DNA of 50,193 nucleotides from Agathobaculum ammoniilyticum (GTDB taxonomy: Bacteria > Bacillota > Clostridia > Oscillospirales > Butyricicoccaceae): NCBI RefSeq assembly GCF_025567315.1, contig NZ_JAOQJE010000016.1, positions 1 to 50,193 on the forward strand. The letters run 5' to 3'. Shown here piece after piece: positions 1 to 8,095 of this stretch. Both the position numbers and the translations under genes were made by a program. Each line of letters opens with the position of its first letter. Position 1 is the first letter of the stretch. The notes below the pieces were generated by a model. That model worked only from the letters and a program-made list of their open reading frames with translations, was not told the origin of the DNA and made no database searches.

Positions 1-54
1 CGCTACCTTGCCGGAGGTATCCGGAACCTGCTTTACACATACGATTGCTTTCAT
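1..54 (-). CDS. etfB: Electron transfer flavoprotein beta subunit, N-terminus (partial)
   Basis: Only the first 18 codons lie in the window, on the minus strand, reading off the left edge. The peptide starts MKAIVCVKQVPDTSGKVA, the typical opening of EtfB (usually about 260 residues), the AMP-binding subunit that with EtfA takes electrons from acyl-CoA dehydrogenase. A GGAGGAG ribosome site precedes the ATG. It starts 21 bases after the acyl-CoA dehydrogenase stop on the same strand, so the two are very likely co-transcribed in the order bcd-etfB(-etfA). The identification rests on a short stretch but the motif and neighbour agree. Confidence 0.85.
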   Translation of the reverse strand, partial: MKAIVCVKQVPDTSGKVA

Positions 55-75
55 AGTTCTGTTCTCCTCCTTTTC

Positions 76-1218
76 TTACTTGCCGAGAATGTTGCCAGAG
101 ATTACGACGCGCTGGATCTCGCTCGTTCCCTCGTAAATTTCGGTGATCTTGGCGTCGCGCATCATGCGCTCGACAGGGTAATCCTTGGTATAGCCGTAGC
201 CGCCATGGATTTGGACCGCCTTGGTGGTGATCTTCATTGCCGCTTCCGAGGCGAACAGCTTGGCGGTCGCCGCCTCCAGCGTGAAGCGTGCGCCCGATGC
301 CTTGACCGCAGCCGCCTTGTAGGTGAGGAGACGGGCGGCTTCAATGGCGACGTGCATGTCGGCAAAAACAAACTGGGTATTCTGGAATTTGGCGATCGGG
401 CGCCCGAACTGCTCGCGCGTCTTGGCAAACTTGATGGATTCCTCCATGGCCCCCTCCGCAATGCCGAGCGCCTGTGCAGCGATGCCGATACGGCCGCCGT
501 CCAGCGTCTGCATCGCGATCTTGAAGCCCTTACCCTCTGCACCGAGCAGGTTTTCCTTAGGGACGATGCAGTCGGTGAACACGATCTCCGCCGTGGGCGA
601 ACCGTGCAGGCCGAGCTTTTCCTCATGCTTGCCGACGGAGAAGCCGGGGAACGAGCTTTCCACAATAAAAGCGGAGATACCCTTTGTTCCCTTACTCCGG
701 TCGGTCATGGCGAAAACGACAAACACATCCGCTACATAGCCGTTGGTGATAAAGATTTTGGAGCCGTTGAGTACATAGTGATCCCCCTGCAGTTCGGCAA
801 CACAGGTACCCTTGGCGGCATCCGAACCGGCATCTGGCTCGGTAAGTGCGAACGCGCCGACCTTGTGGCCCTTGGTCAGCATGCGGAGGTACTTCTGCTT
901 CTGCTCCTCAGTGCCGTTCGCCATGATCGGGCCGCAGCACAGACCGTTGTGGGTGGCCAGGATATCGCCGGTCGAAGCACACTGCTTGGATAACTCCTCA
1001 ATCGCGATAGCGGAGCAGGTGTCGTCCGCACCGGCGCCGCCGTACTGTTCGGGAACGATCATACCCATTACGCCGATATCGAAAAGCTTTTCGATGGTGT
1101 CGCGCGGATAGGTGCTGGTTTTATCGGTTTCGGCGGCGATGGGCTTTACTTCGTTTTCAGTGAAGTCACGCATCATCTGGCGAACCAATTGCTGCTCACG
1201 GGTCAACTGGAAATCCAT
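76..1218 (-). CDS. bcd: Acyl-CoA dehydrogenase (butyryl-CoA dehydrogenase type)
   Basis: 380 residues, the normal length of the FAD-dependent acyl-CoA dehydrogenase family. Visible family signatures are GAFALTEPDAGSD (about residue 125) and, near the end, QIHGGYGYTKDYPVERMMRD followed by IYEGTSEIQR, whose Glu is the catalytic base. An upstream in-frame ATG at 1254 is possible, but the ATG at 1218 has AGAAGGAGA at good distance and gives the usual MDFQLTREQQ start. With EtfAB such enzymes reduce crotonyl-CoA to butyryl-CoA, often by flavin-based electron bifurcation, in butyrate-forming Clostridia. The adjacent etfB supports this role over beta-oxidation; substrate chain length cannot be read from sequence alone. 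Confidence 0.9.
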   Translation of the reverse strand: MDFQLTREQQLVRQMMRDFTENEVKPIAAETDKTSTYPRDTIEKLFDIGVMGMIVPEQYGGAGADDTCSAIAIEELSKQCASTGDILATHNGLCCGPIMANGTEEQKQKYLRMLTKGHKVGAFALTEPDAGSDAAKGTCVAELQGDHYVLNGSKIFITNGYVADVFVVFAMTDRSKGTKGISAFIVESSFPGFSVGKHEEKLGLHGSPTAEIVFTDCIVPKENLLGAEGKGFKIAMQTLDGGRIGIAAQALGIAEGAMEESIKFAKTREQFGRPIAKFQNTQFVFADMHVAIEAARLLTYKAAAVKASGARFTLEAATAKLFASEAAMKITTKAVQIHGGYGYTKDYPVERMMRDAKITEIYEGTSEIQRVVISGNILGK

Positions 1219-1629
1219 GTTCAAGTCTCCTTCTGGTTTGATGTTTATTGCCATGCCGACGGAGCGCCGGCGTTCAGCCTGTGTCTATACCGACCAGCAG
1301 GACAAGGGGCGATCTCCGGCCGGTTCGGGGATCGGGAACGGTTTGTCTGCACGTTCGGGCAAGCGGAAAACAAAATGGTTGCGGGTTAAAATGTGTAATA
1401 TCTTGGTTATATAATTGTTATTTCTTGCTTGCAAAAACCAATATACCATACCCAATATGCCGCGTCAATCAGCAAAATAACCGGAATAAAACAATAAAAG
1501 AACCATAATATATGTAAAATTGGTTGAAGTTTTTGTTGTGGCTGATAAGTGGTTGTGAAAGTGACGAAAAAACAAAAGGAAATATAGAGATAATCACCAA
1601 TCACTACATGAGAAGCCCCTTTTGTGCGC
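1219..1629. other. Intergenic region without a supported gene
   Basis: About 400 bases between the divergent acyl-CoA dehydrogenase and MATE genes. Short open frames occur on both strands but none has a convincing ribosome site or recognisable protein. The right half (about 1380-1620) is AT-rich and probably carries the bcd promoter, which I could not place firmly. Confidence 0.5.
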
Positions 1630-1658
1630 TTGACAGAATAGAAAAAGATTGCTATAAT
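1630..1658 (+). promoter_or_regulatory. Sigma-A type promoter upstream of MATE gene
   Basis: TTGACA (1630-1635) and TATAAT (1653-1658) are both perfect consensus boxes with a 17-base spacer. Transcription would begin near 1665, only about 16 bases before the hairpin at 1681. Confidence 0.8.
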
Positions 1659-1680
1659 TATATCAATCGAGTGGCTGCAA

Positions 1681-1712
1681 AGTGTAAATCCGGATCGGGT
1701 TTACACTTTTTT
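1681..1712 (+). terminator. Hairpin plus T-run in the MATE leader (attenuator or operator)
   Basis: AGTGTAAATCC pairs with GGGTTTACACT around a five-base loop (one G-U pair), followed at once by seven T. It has the form of an intrinsic terminator, yet sits just behind a consensus promoter and 75 bases before the MATE start. As DNA it is also an inverted repeat that a dimeric repressor could bind. Confidence 0.6.
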
Positions 1713-1787
1713 TGTGCGGTGCAATCAAAAAAACGGGTTATGGCAGCTTTCCCCCAAAAGTCTCCCTTGGAAGAAAAAGGAGGAACC

Positions 1788-3209
1788 ATGAAAACAACAG
1801 AAAACGTGAGTAACAAAATGGGGAGCGTTCCGATGAACCGCCTGGTGTTCACGATGGGGGTGCCGATGATCCTGTCCATGGTGCTACAGGCCTTTTATAA
1901 CATTGTGGACAGCTATTTCGTAAGCTGCATGACCGATCCGGCGGTGCCGAACCTGGGCGATTACGCGGTCAATGCGCTGACGCTGGCGTTCCCGATCCAA
2001 ATGCTGATCGTGGCGATCGGCGTCGGTACTGGCGTCGGCACCAATGCGCTGCTCTCCCGTAACCTGGGGGAGGGGAACCGCGAGAAAAGCAGCCGTATAT
2101 CCGGCAATTCCATTTTCCTGAGCTGCTGTACCTATGCGGTGTTCCTGCTGTTCGGACTGCTCGGCGTGGGGGTCTATATCCGGTCGCAAACGTCAGATGC
2201 GCTGGTGATAGAACTGGCAAGCAGCTATCTGCGCATCTGCTCGGTTCTGTCGTTCGGCTGCGTGGTCTACATGATTTATGAAAAGCTGCTACAGGCGACC
2301 GGCTGCACCATGTTAGCCACGATTGCACAGATGTCCGGTGTGGTCGTTAATATCATCCTTGATCCGATTATGATCTTCGGTTGGTTCGGCTGTCCGGCCA
2401 TGGGTGTGGATGGCGCCGCGTATGCGACGGTTATCGGGCAGTTCGTATCGCTTATGCTGGGCTTCCTCTTTCACACCGCGGCGAACCGGAAGTATTTTGA
2501 CACCAGCTTGCGGTATCTGGCGCCGCAGCGTTCCATTATTCAGGAGATCTATAAAATCGGCATTCCGGCCATCATCATGCAGGCTTTGATGTCTTTTATG
2601 ACCTACGGAGTGAATATTGTCCTGGGGTCGCTTTCGACCGCCGCGGTGACTGCCTATGGAATTTATTATAAGATCCAGCAGTTTGTCTTTTTTGCGGCGT
2701 TCGGTATGAACAACGCGATGATCCCGATCATCAGCTACAACTTTGGTCGGCGGGACAAAATGCGGGTGGACAGTGGGATACGGTACGGCATGCTGTATAC
2801 ACTGGTGATTCTGGGAGCGGGCGCTGTCGCGTTGCAGGTGTTCGCGCATCAACTGATCGGGATTTTTGCGGTATCCGAGGAGGCGCGGCAGCTTTGTATT
2901 TATGCCATCCGCATTATCACGCCCGGCTATCTGTTTGCGGGGGCGAACATCGCGTTCCAAGGGATACTCCAGGCGTTTGGCTGCGGCGTGCAGTCGCTTT
3001 TGCTGTCGCTCATCCGCCTGATCGTGGTCGCGCTTCCTCTTGCGTGGCTGCTCACTCGCTTGCCGAACGCGGAGTTGCTGGTATGGTCTGCGTTTCCAAT
3101 CGCCGAGGGCGCAGCGCTGGTCTGCGCATTGGTGCTGATGCGGCGGGTCGGCCGGCGGGTCGCAGCGTTTCTGGCCAGCGGCGCGGAGCAAACCGCCGCG
3201 ATGGAATGA
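1788..3209 (+). CDS. MATE family multidrug/Na+ (or H+) antiporter
   Basis: 473 residues from the ATG at 1788, which has AAAGGAGG six bases upstream; the open frame extends further up but without family similarity. The protein is highly hydrophobic with about twelve membrane segments arranged as two MatE halves, the first beginning MGVPMILSMVLQAFYNIVDS, a typical MATE TM1 (DinF/NorM-like branch with the conserved VDS-F core). Such proteins export cationic drugs, dyes or metabolites in exchange for Na+ or H+. It is transcribed alone, divergent from bcd, behind a strong promoter followed by a hairpin that may control it. Substrate is unknown. Confidence 0.9.
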   Translation: MKTTENVSNKMGSVPMNRLVFTMGVPMILSMVLQAFYNIVDSYFVSCMTDPAVPNLGDYAVNALTLAFPIQMLIVAIGVGTGVGTNALLSRNLGEGNREKSSRISGNSIFLSCCTYAVFLLFGLLGVGVYIRSQTSDALVIELASSYLRICSVLSFGCVVYMIYEKLLQATGCTMLATIAQMSGVVVNIILDPIMIFGWFGCPAMGVDGAAYATVIGQFVSLMLGFLFHTAANRKYFDTSLRYLAPQRSIIQEIYKIGIPAIIMQALMSFMTYGVNIVLGSLSTAAVTAYGIYYKIQQFVFFAAFGMNNAMIPIISYNFGRRDKMRVDSGIRYGMLYTLVILGAGAVALQVFAHQLIGIFAVSEEARQLCIYAIRIITPGYLFAGANIAFQGILQAFGCGVQSLLLSLIRLIVVALPLAWLLTRLPNAELLVWSAFPIAEGAALVCALVLMRRVGRRVAAFLASGAEQTAAME

Positions 3210-3293
3210 ACGGCTGGCAAGATGTTGCCGTCCGGCTGCACATGCACATGGCTTTTGACCTGTTCTGCCTTGGAAACTTACGCAAATACAAAA

Positions 3294-3336
3294 AGCGCCG
3301 CTCCAGTTCTAAGGGCTGGAGCGGCGCTCTCATTTA
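3294..3336. terminator. Bidirectional terminator between MATE and SDR genes
   Basis: AGCGCCGCTCCAG (3294-3306) pairs perfectly with CTGGAGCGGCGCT (3316-3328), followed by a T-rich tail on the plus strand and preceded by A-rich sequence that serves the minus strand. It separates the convergent MATE and SDR genes. Confidence 0.85.
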
Positions 3337-3384
3337 TTTTTGCGGAGGATAAAGACACAGATAGATGGCAACCTGTGCCTTGCA

Positions 3385-4128
3385 TCAGAATCCGTATGCC
3401 AGCGCGCCGCCATCCACAGCAAAATCCTGTCCTGTGATATATTTTGCGCCATCACTCAGCAGGAATTTTGTCATTTCGCCTAAATCTCTGGTATCGCCAA
3501 ACGCATGCACCGGCATTCGGCCCAGGATGGCGGCTTTCCGTTCCGGTGTCATGACCTGCTTGCTCATTTCGCTGGGGAACCAGCCCGGGGCAATGCTGTT
3601 CACACAGAGGTTGTCATTCGCCCATTCTACCGCGAGACCGCGGGTCATGCCGCATACTGCTGCCTTACTTGTGCAGTAAGGGACCACTTCGGTAAAGCCA
3701 AGATGCGCGGCCATGCTGCTGATGCTCACGATGCGCCCCTTATGCCGGCTGTTTTTCAAATACGGGTAGCATAACTGGCAGAGACGGAAGACGCTGTGGA
3801 TGTTCACCTGCAGGATATGTGCAAAATCCTCTGCTGGGAAATCCTCGGCCCGGCATTTTTTTGTGATGCCTGCGTTGTTGACCAGAAAATCCAACGACTG
3901 TTTTCCGCTGGCTTGCTCGACGATCTCGCGCATGCGCGCATCGTTCGTGACATCACCCTGCACATGGATTACCCCCAGCGCGCTGGCAGGCATTCCGTCC
4001 TTTACTTTTCCGGTACGGCTTACCGCATACACGGTTGCGCCCGCCTCTGCCAGTACATTGGATATGGCATACCCAATTCCGCTGCTTCCTCCGGTAACGA
4101 TGCCGATACGTCCTTCCAAGGCTTTCAT
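3385..4128 (-). CDS. Short-chain dehydrogenase/reductase
   Basis: 247 residues, classical SDR length. The N-terminal Rossmann motif TGGSSGIG (about residues 12-19), the NNAG motif, the catalytic Ser in SISSM and the YCTSK (Y-x3-K) active site are all present, and the C-terminus keeps ITGQDFAVDGG. It resembles gluconate 5-dehydrogenase/FabG-like enzymes that interconvert keto and hydroxy groups of sugar acids. AAGGAGA precedes the ATG. It follows the enolase-superfamily gene by 15 bases on the same strand, so both are probably one operon and may act in sequence on a sugar acid. Substrate is inferred from context only. Confidence 0.85.
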   Translation of the reverse strand: MKALEGRIGIVTGGSSGIGYAISNVLAEAGATVYAVSRTGKVKDGMPASALGVIHVQGDVTNDARMREIVEQASGKQSLDFLVNNAGITKKCRAEDFPAEDFAHILQVNIHSVFRLCQLCYPYLKNSRHKGRIVSISSMAAHLGFTEVVPYCTSKAAVCGMTRGLAVEWANDNLCVNSIAPGWFPSEMSKQVMTPERKAAILGRMPVHAFGDTRDLGEMTKFLLSDGAKYITGQDFAVDGGALAYGF

Positions 4129-4143
4129 GATAAATCTCCTTTC

Positions 4144-5259
4144 TTAAATTTCCTGAAAGCGGTAGCTGTGGCAGCTTTTTTCAATCAACTCCCAATCTAG
4201 TTCAGTGCCGATTCCGGGCTTTTCCGGCACGGTGATGACACCGTTGTGGATGGGAAGGTTGCCTTTCATGGGCAGGCGGTAATTATCTTCTGGTACAAAA
4301 TACTCAAAATACTCGCAATTGCGGATCGCGCAGCTTACATGCACATTGACCAGATCCATATAGTTCATCGTTGTCGTGTGCAGCTCGCAATTCATGCCGA
4401 AAGCTTCCGCCATGTGGGCGATCTTCAGTGTCCCCGTAACGCCGTCTTTCCAGCTCACATCTGCGCGCACAATATCCGCCGCGCGCTGCGCAATCACCTG
4501 CGCAACCCCCCAATGACAGCCGCGTGTGGTTTCCGTAGCTGCAATCGGGATATCCAGGGCGCGGCACAGCTCGGTGTATTTGTACAGCTCAAAATCGCGG
4601 AAGGGTTCCTCAAACCATTTATAGCCCAGGTGCTCGAGCTGGCGCCCCACCAGGATGGCATCTCCCATGGTGTATTCGCCCACAGGGTCGCTCATGAGCA
4701 CATAATCCGGTCCTACCGCATCGCGGATCGCCTGATGCACCTGCATATCAAATGATACCGGACCGCCCGGATGGGCCTTATAGCCGGGGATGCCTTGGCT
4801 TTTGTAGTAAACCGCTTCGTCCACATATTCCTGTACAGTCCCGTGGAAGTTTCCGCTGGCGTAAACCGGCAGGCTCGTCCGATATGCCCCGATGTATTGG
4901 TAAAGCGGCAGCCCCGCAGCTTTCGCGCAGATATCCCACAGGGCCACATCTACCGGTCCCGGGAGAAATACAGGGAAAAAGGCCTCATGACGGTCGATGT
5001 TCCACAGATCGTGGAAAATAGCCTCTCTGTCATGCGGGTCCCGTCCCAATACAACAGGCGCGATGCTGTCGTGGAGATAGCTTTCACTGACGCCGCCGCT
5101 ACGCGCCGCCATACAGGTGGAGATGCCTTCAATGCCCGTATCGGTGGTAAGCCGGATTGCAATGACATCCCAGCCCATTTTGGCGCCGCCCTGGCGCTTT
5201 TCATCAAACAGGCACTTTCCCCGGTCGATCCACCATGTTTCAAATTTTGCAATAACCAT
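4144..5259 (-). CDS. Mandelate racemase / enolase superfamily protein
   Basis: 371 residues, usual for the family of Mg2+-dependent sugar-acid dehydratases and racemases. Metal ligands are recognisable in SDPVGEY (Asp), FEEPF (Glu) and AATETT (Glu), and a C-terminal CELHTT supplies a likely catalytic His. The usual KxK on the second strand reads YKAHPGG, i.e. KxH, so the base may differ from a classical Lys pair. AGGAGG lies eight bases before the ATG. It heads the minus-strand operon with the SDR and is divergent from the RraA-like gene across a shared operator region. It is only distantly similar to the second superfamily member at 6967, so the two probably act on different substrates or steps. 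Confidence 0.85.
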   Translation of the reverse strand: MVIAKFETWWIDRGKCLFDEKRQGGAKMGWDVIAIRLTTDTGIEGISTCMAARSGGVSESYLHDSIAPVVLGRDPHDREAIFHDLWNIDRHEAFFPVFLPGPVDVALWDICAKAAGLPLYQYIGAYRTSLPVYASGNFHGTVQEYVDEAVYYKSQGIPGYKAHPGGPVSFDMQVHQAIRDAVGPDYVLMSDPVGEYTMGDAILVGRQLEHLGYKWFEEPFRDFELYKYTELCRALDIPIAATETTRGCHWGVAQVIAQRAADIVRADVSWKDGVTGTLKIAHMAEAFGMNCELHTTTMNYMDLVNVHVSCAIRNCEYFEYFVPEDNYRLPMKGNLPIHNGVITVPEKPGIGTELDWELIEKSCHSYRFQEI

Positions 5260-5307
5260 AAATCAAGCCTCCTGTCAAAGAAATTAAAACACCTTCGAAA
5301 AAACTGC

Positions 5308-5336
5308 TTGAATTATATCACAACAGATATTATAAT
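5308..5336 (+). promoter_or_regulatory. Promoter for RraA-like gene
   Basis: TTGAAT (5308-5313), 17 bases, TATAAT (5331-5336). The expected start point falls at the TGATATATCA palindrome (5342-5351). Confidence 0.75.
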
Positions 5337-5340
5337 ACAA
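5312..5340 (-). promoter_or_regulatory. Promoter for the minus-strand dehydratase-SDR operon
   Basis: On the minus strand TTGTAT (5335-5340) and TATAAT (5312-5317) are spaced by 17 bases. The box overlaps an imperfect copy of the TGATATATCA palindrome (5311-5320, 8 of 10 matches) and interleaves with the plus-strand promoter at 5308-5336, so one regulator could control both directions. Confidence 0.7.
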
Positions 5341-5341
5341 G

Positions 5342-5351
5342 TGATATATCA
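5342..5351. promoter_or_regulatory. Candidate GntR/FCD operator, copy 1
   Basis: Perfect 10-bp palindrome TGATATATCA placed five bases after the -10 box of the RraA-like gene. The identical sequence sits at the identical distance from the -10 box of the second catabolic operon (6913-6922). A divergent half-copy lies at 5311-5320. Such AT-rich palindromes fit FCD-type GntR regulators; one is encoded between the two sites. Confidence 0.7.
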
Positions 5352-5394
5352 GAATTCTTTTCGCAACATTTTTTCTGTAAAAGGAGCATGCTTC

Positions 5395-6057
5395 ATGAAA
5401 CATTTTCAAAATGACGACGAGATGTTCTCCCTGATGAAAGACAAGCTGTATACGCCGGTTGTAGGGGATATTCTGGATGCGATGGGCTTTGCCCATCAAT
5501 TTCTTCCTCCTTATCTGCATCCGCTCCGGCCGGATATGAAAATTGCTGGACGAGCCTGCACCGTGTTAGAGCAGGACGTATTTTGCCCACAGAAAAAGCC
5601 GTTCGGTTACCTTACCGAAGCGCTCGACCAGCTGAGGCCAAACGACGTGTATTTGGCTACTGGCGCGCATAACAGTGCGCTCTGGGGGGAGCTGCTGACC
5701 GCAACAGCCAAAGCGCGCCACGCCGCCGGCGCAGTCGTAGATGGCTATACGCGGGATACGCCGCAAGTCCTCAGCCAAAATTTTCCTGTATTTGCCAAGG
5801 ACCGGTGGGCGCAGGATTCCAGCATTCGCACCAATGTAGTGGACTTCCGCTGCCCGATTGAAATCGGACAGGTCACGATTCACGATGGGGACGTCGTATT
5901 CGCGGATATCGACGGTGTGCTGATTATCCCGCGCGAGGCCGCGGCCGAGTGCATCGGAAAAGCAATCGAAAAGGCGTCCGGTGAAAAGCTTGTACGAAAA
6001 GCGATCGAAGAAGGGATGTCCGCCACGGAAGCGTTCGCGAAATTCGGCATTTTATAA
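5395..6057 (+). CDS. RraA family protein (HMG/CHA aldolase-like lyase)
   Basis: 220 residues from the ATG at 5395 (AAGGAG eight bases upstream); a much longer open frame upstream is an antisense shadow of the dehydratase. The protein begins with a family-typical segment VVGDILDAMGF, then IAGRACTV and VVDGYTRD, the latter supplying the Arg-Asp pair that in RraA-like aldolases binds the divalent metal and the keto-acid. Members cleave 4-hydroxy-2-oxo acids to pyruvate or decarboxylate oxaloacetate; others inhibit RNase E, unlikely here. In a locus with two enolase-superfamily dehydratases and dehydrogenases it is best read as the lyase that splits the dehydrated keto sugar acid. Confidence 0.85.
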   Translation: MKHFQNDDEMFSLMKDKLYTPVVGDILDAMGFAHQFLPPYLHPLRPDMKIAGRACTVLEQDVFCPQKKPFGYLTEALDQLRPNDVYLATGAHNSALWGELLTATAKARHAAGAVVDGYTRDTPQVLSQNFPVFAKDRWAQDSSIRTNVVDFRCPIEIGQVTIHDGDVVFADIDGVLIIPREAAAECIGKAIEKASGEKLVRKAIEEGMSATEAFAKFGIL

Positions 6058-6065
6058 ATGGACAA

Positions 6066-6106
6066 AAAGGACGGGAAGCATATTTGGATATGCTCCCCGT
6101 CCTTTT
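6066..6106. terminator. Bidirectional terminator between RraA-like and GntR genes
   Basis: AAAGGACGGG-AGCATA pairs with TATGCT-CCCGTCCTTT around a six-base loop; T-rich on the plus strand and A-rich on the other, suiting the two convergent genes. Confidence 0.85.
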
Positions 6107-6112
6107 CTGTTT

Positions 6113-6757
6113 TCATGTGTCCCGAATCGCGTTCAGTGAGCGAATCATGGAGTGATTGATGTGTACGATGATCGCGTCACGCACATCCTCCTCGTTTTCG
6201 CGCAGCAACGCGTCGATGATGGCGACGTGCTGCTTCAAATCGTCCGAGCGGGTGGCCGATGATCGGGTCACGGCATACATGCCCAGACGCACCTGCTGCA
6301 CCATGAGGGACTGGTACATATTGATCAATATGGAGTTGCCCGTAATAGCTATCAGGTAAGAGTGGAAATCAGCATCTAGGTTGAACCGTGCTAGGTCGGT
6401 CAGCGTGTCGGAGTGCTGGAACTGTGTTTGAAAATCCAGCAGCTTGTCTTTGGAATAAAGCGTTTTATATTCGGTTGTTATGTTTGGTTCCATAAGCTTC
6501 CGTGCCTGATACAGCTCGACGACTGACTTTTCGGTATAGGGGGCGATCCGCATCCCCTTGCGCGGGAAAATCTCCACCAGGCCTTCCTTTTGTAATGCCA
6601 GAAGCGCTTCGCGCAGAGGCGTCCGGCCAAAGCCAGTCTCATCCAACAGCTCCTTTTCGTTGATCGCCTGTCCCGGCAAATATTGACAGGAAACGATTTT
6701 TTCATAAAGATATCTATGCGCCTCGGCAACCATAGATTTCGCTCGTTTTCCCGACAC
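6113..6757 (-). CDS. GntR family transcriptional regulator, FadR/FCD subfamily
   Basis: 214 residues if translated from the GTG at 6757, which has AGGGG upstream. The longer frame to an ATG at 6835 has no ribosome site and its ATG lies inside the -10 box TATGAT, so I reject that start. The N-terminal winged helix-turn-helix contains INEKELLDETGFGRTPLREA, the GntR signature. The C-terminal all-alpha FCD domain has DFHSYLIAITGN and a conserved H-D/H metal-site pattern and should bind a carboxylate effector. It lies between the two catabolic transcription units that share the TGATATATCA palindrome, so it is the likely repressor of both. Confidence 0.85.
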   Translation of the reverse strand: MSGKRAKSMVAEAHRYLYEKIVSCQYLPGQAINEKELLDETGFGRTPLREALLALQKEGLVEIFPRKGMRIAPYTEKSVVELYQARKLMEPNITTEYKTLYSKDKLLDFQTQFQHSDTLTDLARFNLDADFHSYLIAITGNSILINMYQSLMVQQVRLGMYAVTRSSATRSDDLKQHVAIIDALLRENEEDVRDAIIVHINHSMIRSLNAIRDT

Positions 6758-6826
6758 AAAAATACCCCTTTTCCTATTTTTTACCGTCGGAAGCGCTGCC
6801 CCAGTCTTCTGACAGAACTTACAATT

Positions 6827-6855
6827 ATCATACAAAAACTTTGGTAAAAAAGCAA
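6827..6855 (-). promoter_or_regulatory. Promoter of the GntR regulator gene
   Basis: Minus-strand TTGCTT (6850-6855), 17 bases, TATGAT (6827-6832). It is divergent from the catabolic promoter at 6879 and shares its short control region. Confidence 0.65.
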
Positions 6856-6878
6856 GTGGTTAATTTGATATTTTACGG

Positions 6879-6907
6879 TTGAAATATATTTATTTCTGTT
6901 TTATAAT
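6879..6907 (+). promoter_or_regulatory. Promoter of the dehydratase-ADH-TRAP operon
   Basis: TTGAAA (6879-6884), 17 bases, TATAAT (6902-6907), followed five bases later by the TGATATATCA palindrome. Confidence 0.8.
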
Positions 6908-6912
6908 ATCTG

Positions 6913-6922
6913 TGATATATCA
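6913..6922. promoter_or_regulatory. Candidate GntR/FCD operator, copy 2
   Basis: Perfect palindrome TGATATATCA at the expected transcription start, in the same spacing to the -10 box as copy 1 at 5342. Binding here would block initiation of the transporter operon. Confidence 0.7.
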
Positions 6923-6966
6923 ATAAGGCCATTATTCACTCTAAGATCAGAAAGGAATATCTATCT

Positions 6967-8061
6967 ATGGATGCTTCGAAAACTCTTATCAAGGACATAC
7001 ATATTTACCAGGCGGTCAGCAGAATCAGTAAGCCGATCGCGGATGCGACGCACGACATCAGCAAGATCGCGTTCTATGTGCTGGAGGTAGAGAGCGCCAG
7101 CGGAGAAATCGGTCAGGGCTACCTGTTAAGCTTCCATTACAGCCCCAATGCTATTGAGGGTGCGCTGAAAGACCTGAGACGCTTTGTTTTGGAGCGCGAC
7201 TACCGCGTATATGAAACCGCGCAGATACAGAAAGATTACGAGATCGAGAGCGAGTATTTCGGCATCGTCGGCCTACAGCGCTGGGCGCTGGCCACGCTCA
7301 ATGTCGCCTTGTGGGACGTTTGGAGCCGTATGAACAAACAGCCGATCTACCGCATGTTTGGCTGTCACAGGAAGCCCATTCCGGTATACGGCAGCGGCGG
7401 CTGGCTCAGTTATAGCGATGAGGAGCTGGTCGAAGAGGTTGTGGACTATAAGAAGCGAGGCTTCACTGCCGTCAAGATCAAAGTTGGCAGTCCGGATATG
7501 GAACGTGATATCCGTCGCCTGCATCTGGTCCGCGAAGCGGTGGGTCCCGAACTGAAGATCATGATGGACGCGAATCAGGGGATGGACGTACCCAGTGCGA
7601 TCAAGCTGATCAGCCTGGTGGAGGACATCGGTATCTTCTGGTTCGAGGAGCCGGTCGTCAACACGGATTTTGAGGGCTACGCGACCATTCACGCGAAAAC
7701 GCATATCAGCCTTGCCATGGGAGAGCGGGAATACAGTACCGTGGCGCTGCGCGAGCTGATCGGCCGGCGCGCGCTTGACCTTTGGCAGCCGGACCTGATC
7801 CGCCTGGGCGGCGTAGAAGCCTGGCGGGACAGCGCGGCGCTCGCCAACGCCTACAACATTCCGGTGCTGCCGCACTACTACAAGGACTATGATGTGCCGC
7901 TGCTGGCTACGGTCTCCAACCCCTATGGTGCGGAGAGCTTTGACTGGATCGACGCCATTATTGACGAGCCGATGACCATTCAAAACGGCTTTGCCCTGCA
8001 GCGTGAGGGGGACGGCTGGGGCTTCCGTTTCCTGCCCCAATTCATGACAGAAGTAAAGTAA
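6967..8061 (+). CDS. Mandelate racemase/muconate lactonizing enzyme family dehydratase
   Basis: 364 residues. The enolase-superfamily active site is complete: KIKVG (KxK), MMDANQG (Asp), WFEEPV (Glu), MGERE (Glu) and a C-terminal LPHYY His. This set is typical of the mandelate racemase subgroup that dehydrates acid sugars or racemises alpha-hydroxy acids. It is the first gene of an operon with a zinc alcohol dehydrogenase and a complete TRAP transporter, behind a promoter with the GntR operator. The simplest reading is uptake of a sugar acid by DctPQM, oxidation or dehydration here, then cleavage by the RraA-like lyase. The exact substrate cannot be named from sequence. Confidence 0.88.
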   Translation: MDASKTLIKDIHIYQAVSRISKPIADATHDISKIAFYVLEVESASGEIGQGYLLSFHYSPNAIEGALKDLRRFVLERDYRVYETAQIQKDYEIESEYFGIVGLQRWALATLNVALWDVWSRMNKQPIYRMFGCHRKPIPVYGSGGWLSYSDEELVEEVVDYKKRGFTAVKIKVGSPDMERDIRRLHLVREAVGPELKIMMDANQGMDVPSAIKLISLVEDIGIFWFEEPVVNTDFEGYATIHAKTHISLAMGEREYSTVALRELIGRRALDLWQPDLIRLGGVEAWRDSAALANAYNIPVLPHYYKDYDVPLLATVSNPYGAESFDWIDAIIDEPMTIQNGFALQREGDGWGFRFLPQFMTEVK

Positions 8062-8095
8062 CCCCTATGCTTTGATTGAAAAGAGGTCGATTTAC

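Noticed and set aside
4771..5394. Long N-terminal extension of the RraA-like frame
   Set aside because: It runs antisense through the dehydratase gene and the divergent promoter region; the ATG at 5395 has the ribosome site and matches family length.
6758..6835. Upstream ATG at 6835 for the GntR regulator
   Set aside because: The ATG is part of the likely -10 box (TATGAT) and has no ribosome site; the GTG at 6757 fits better.
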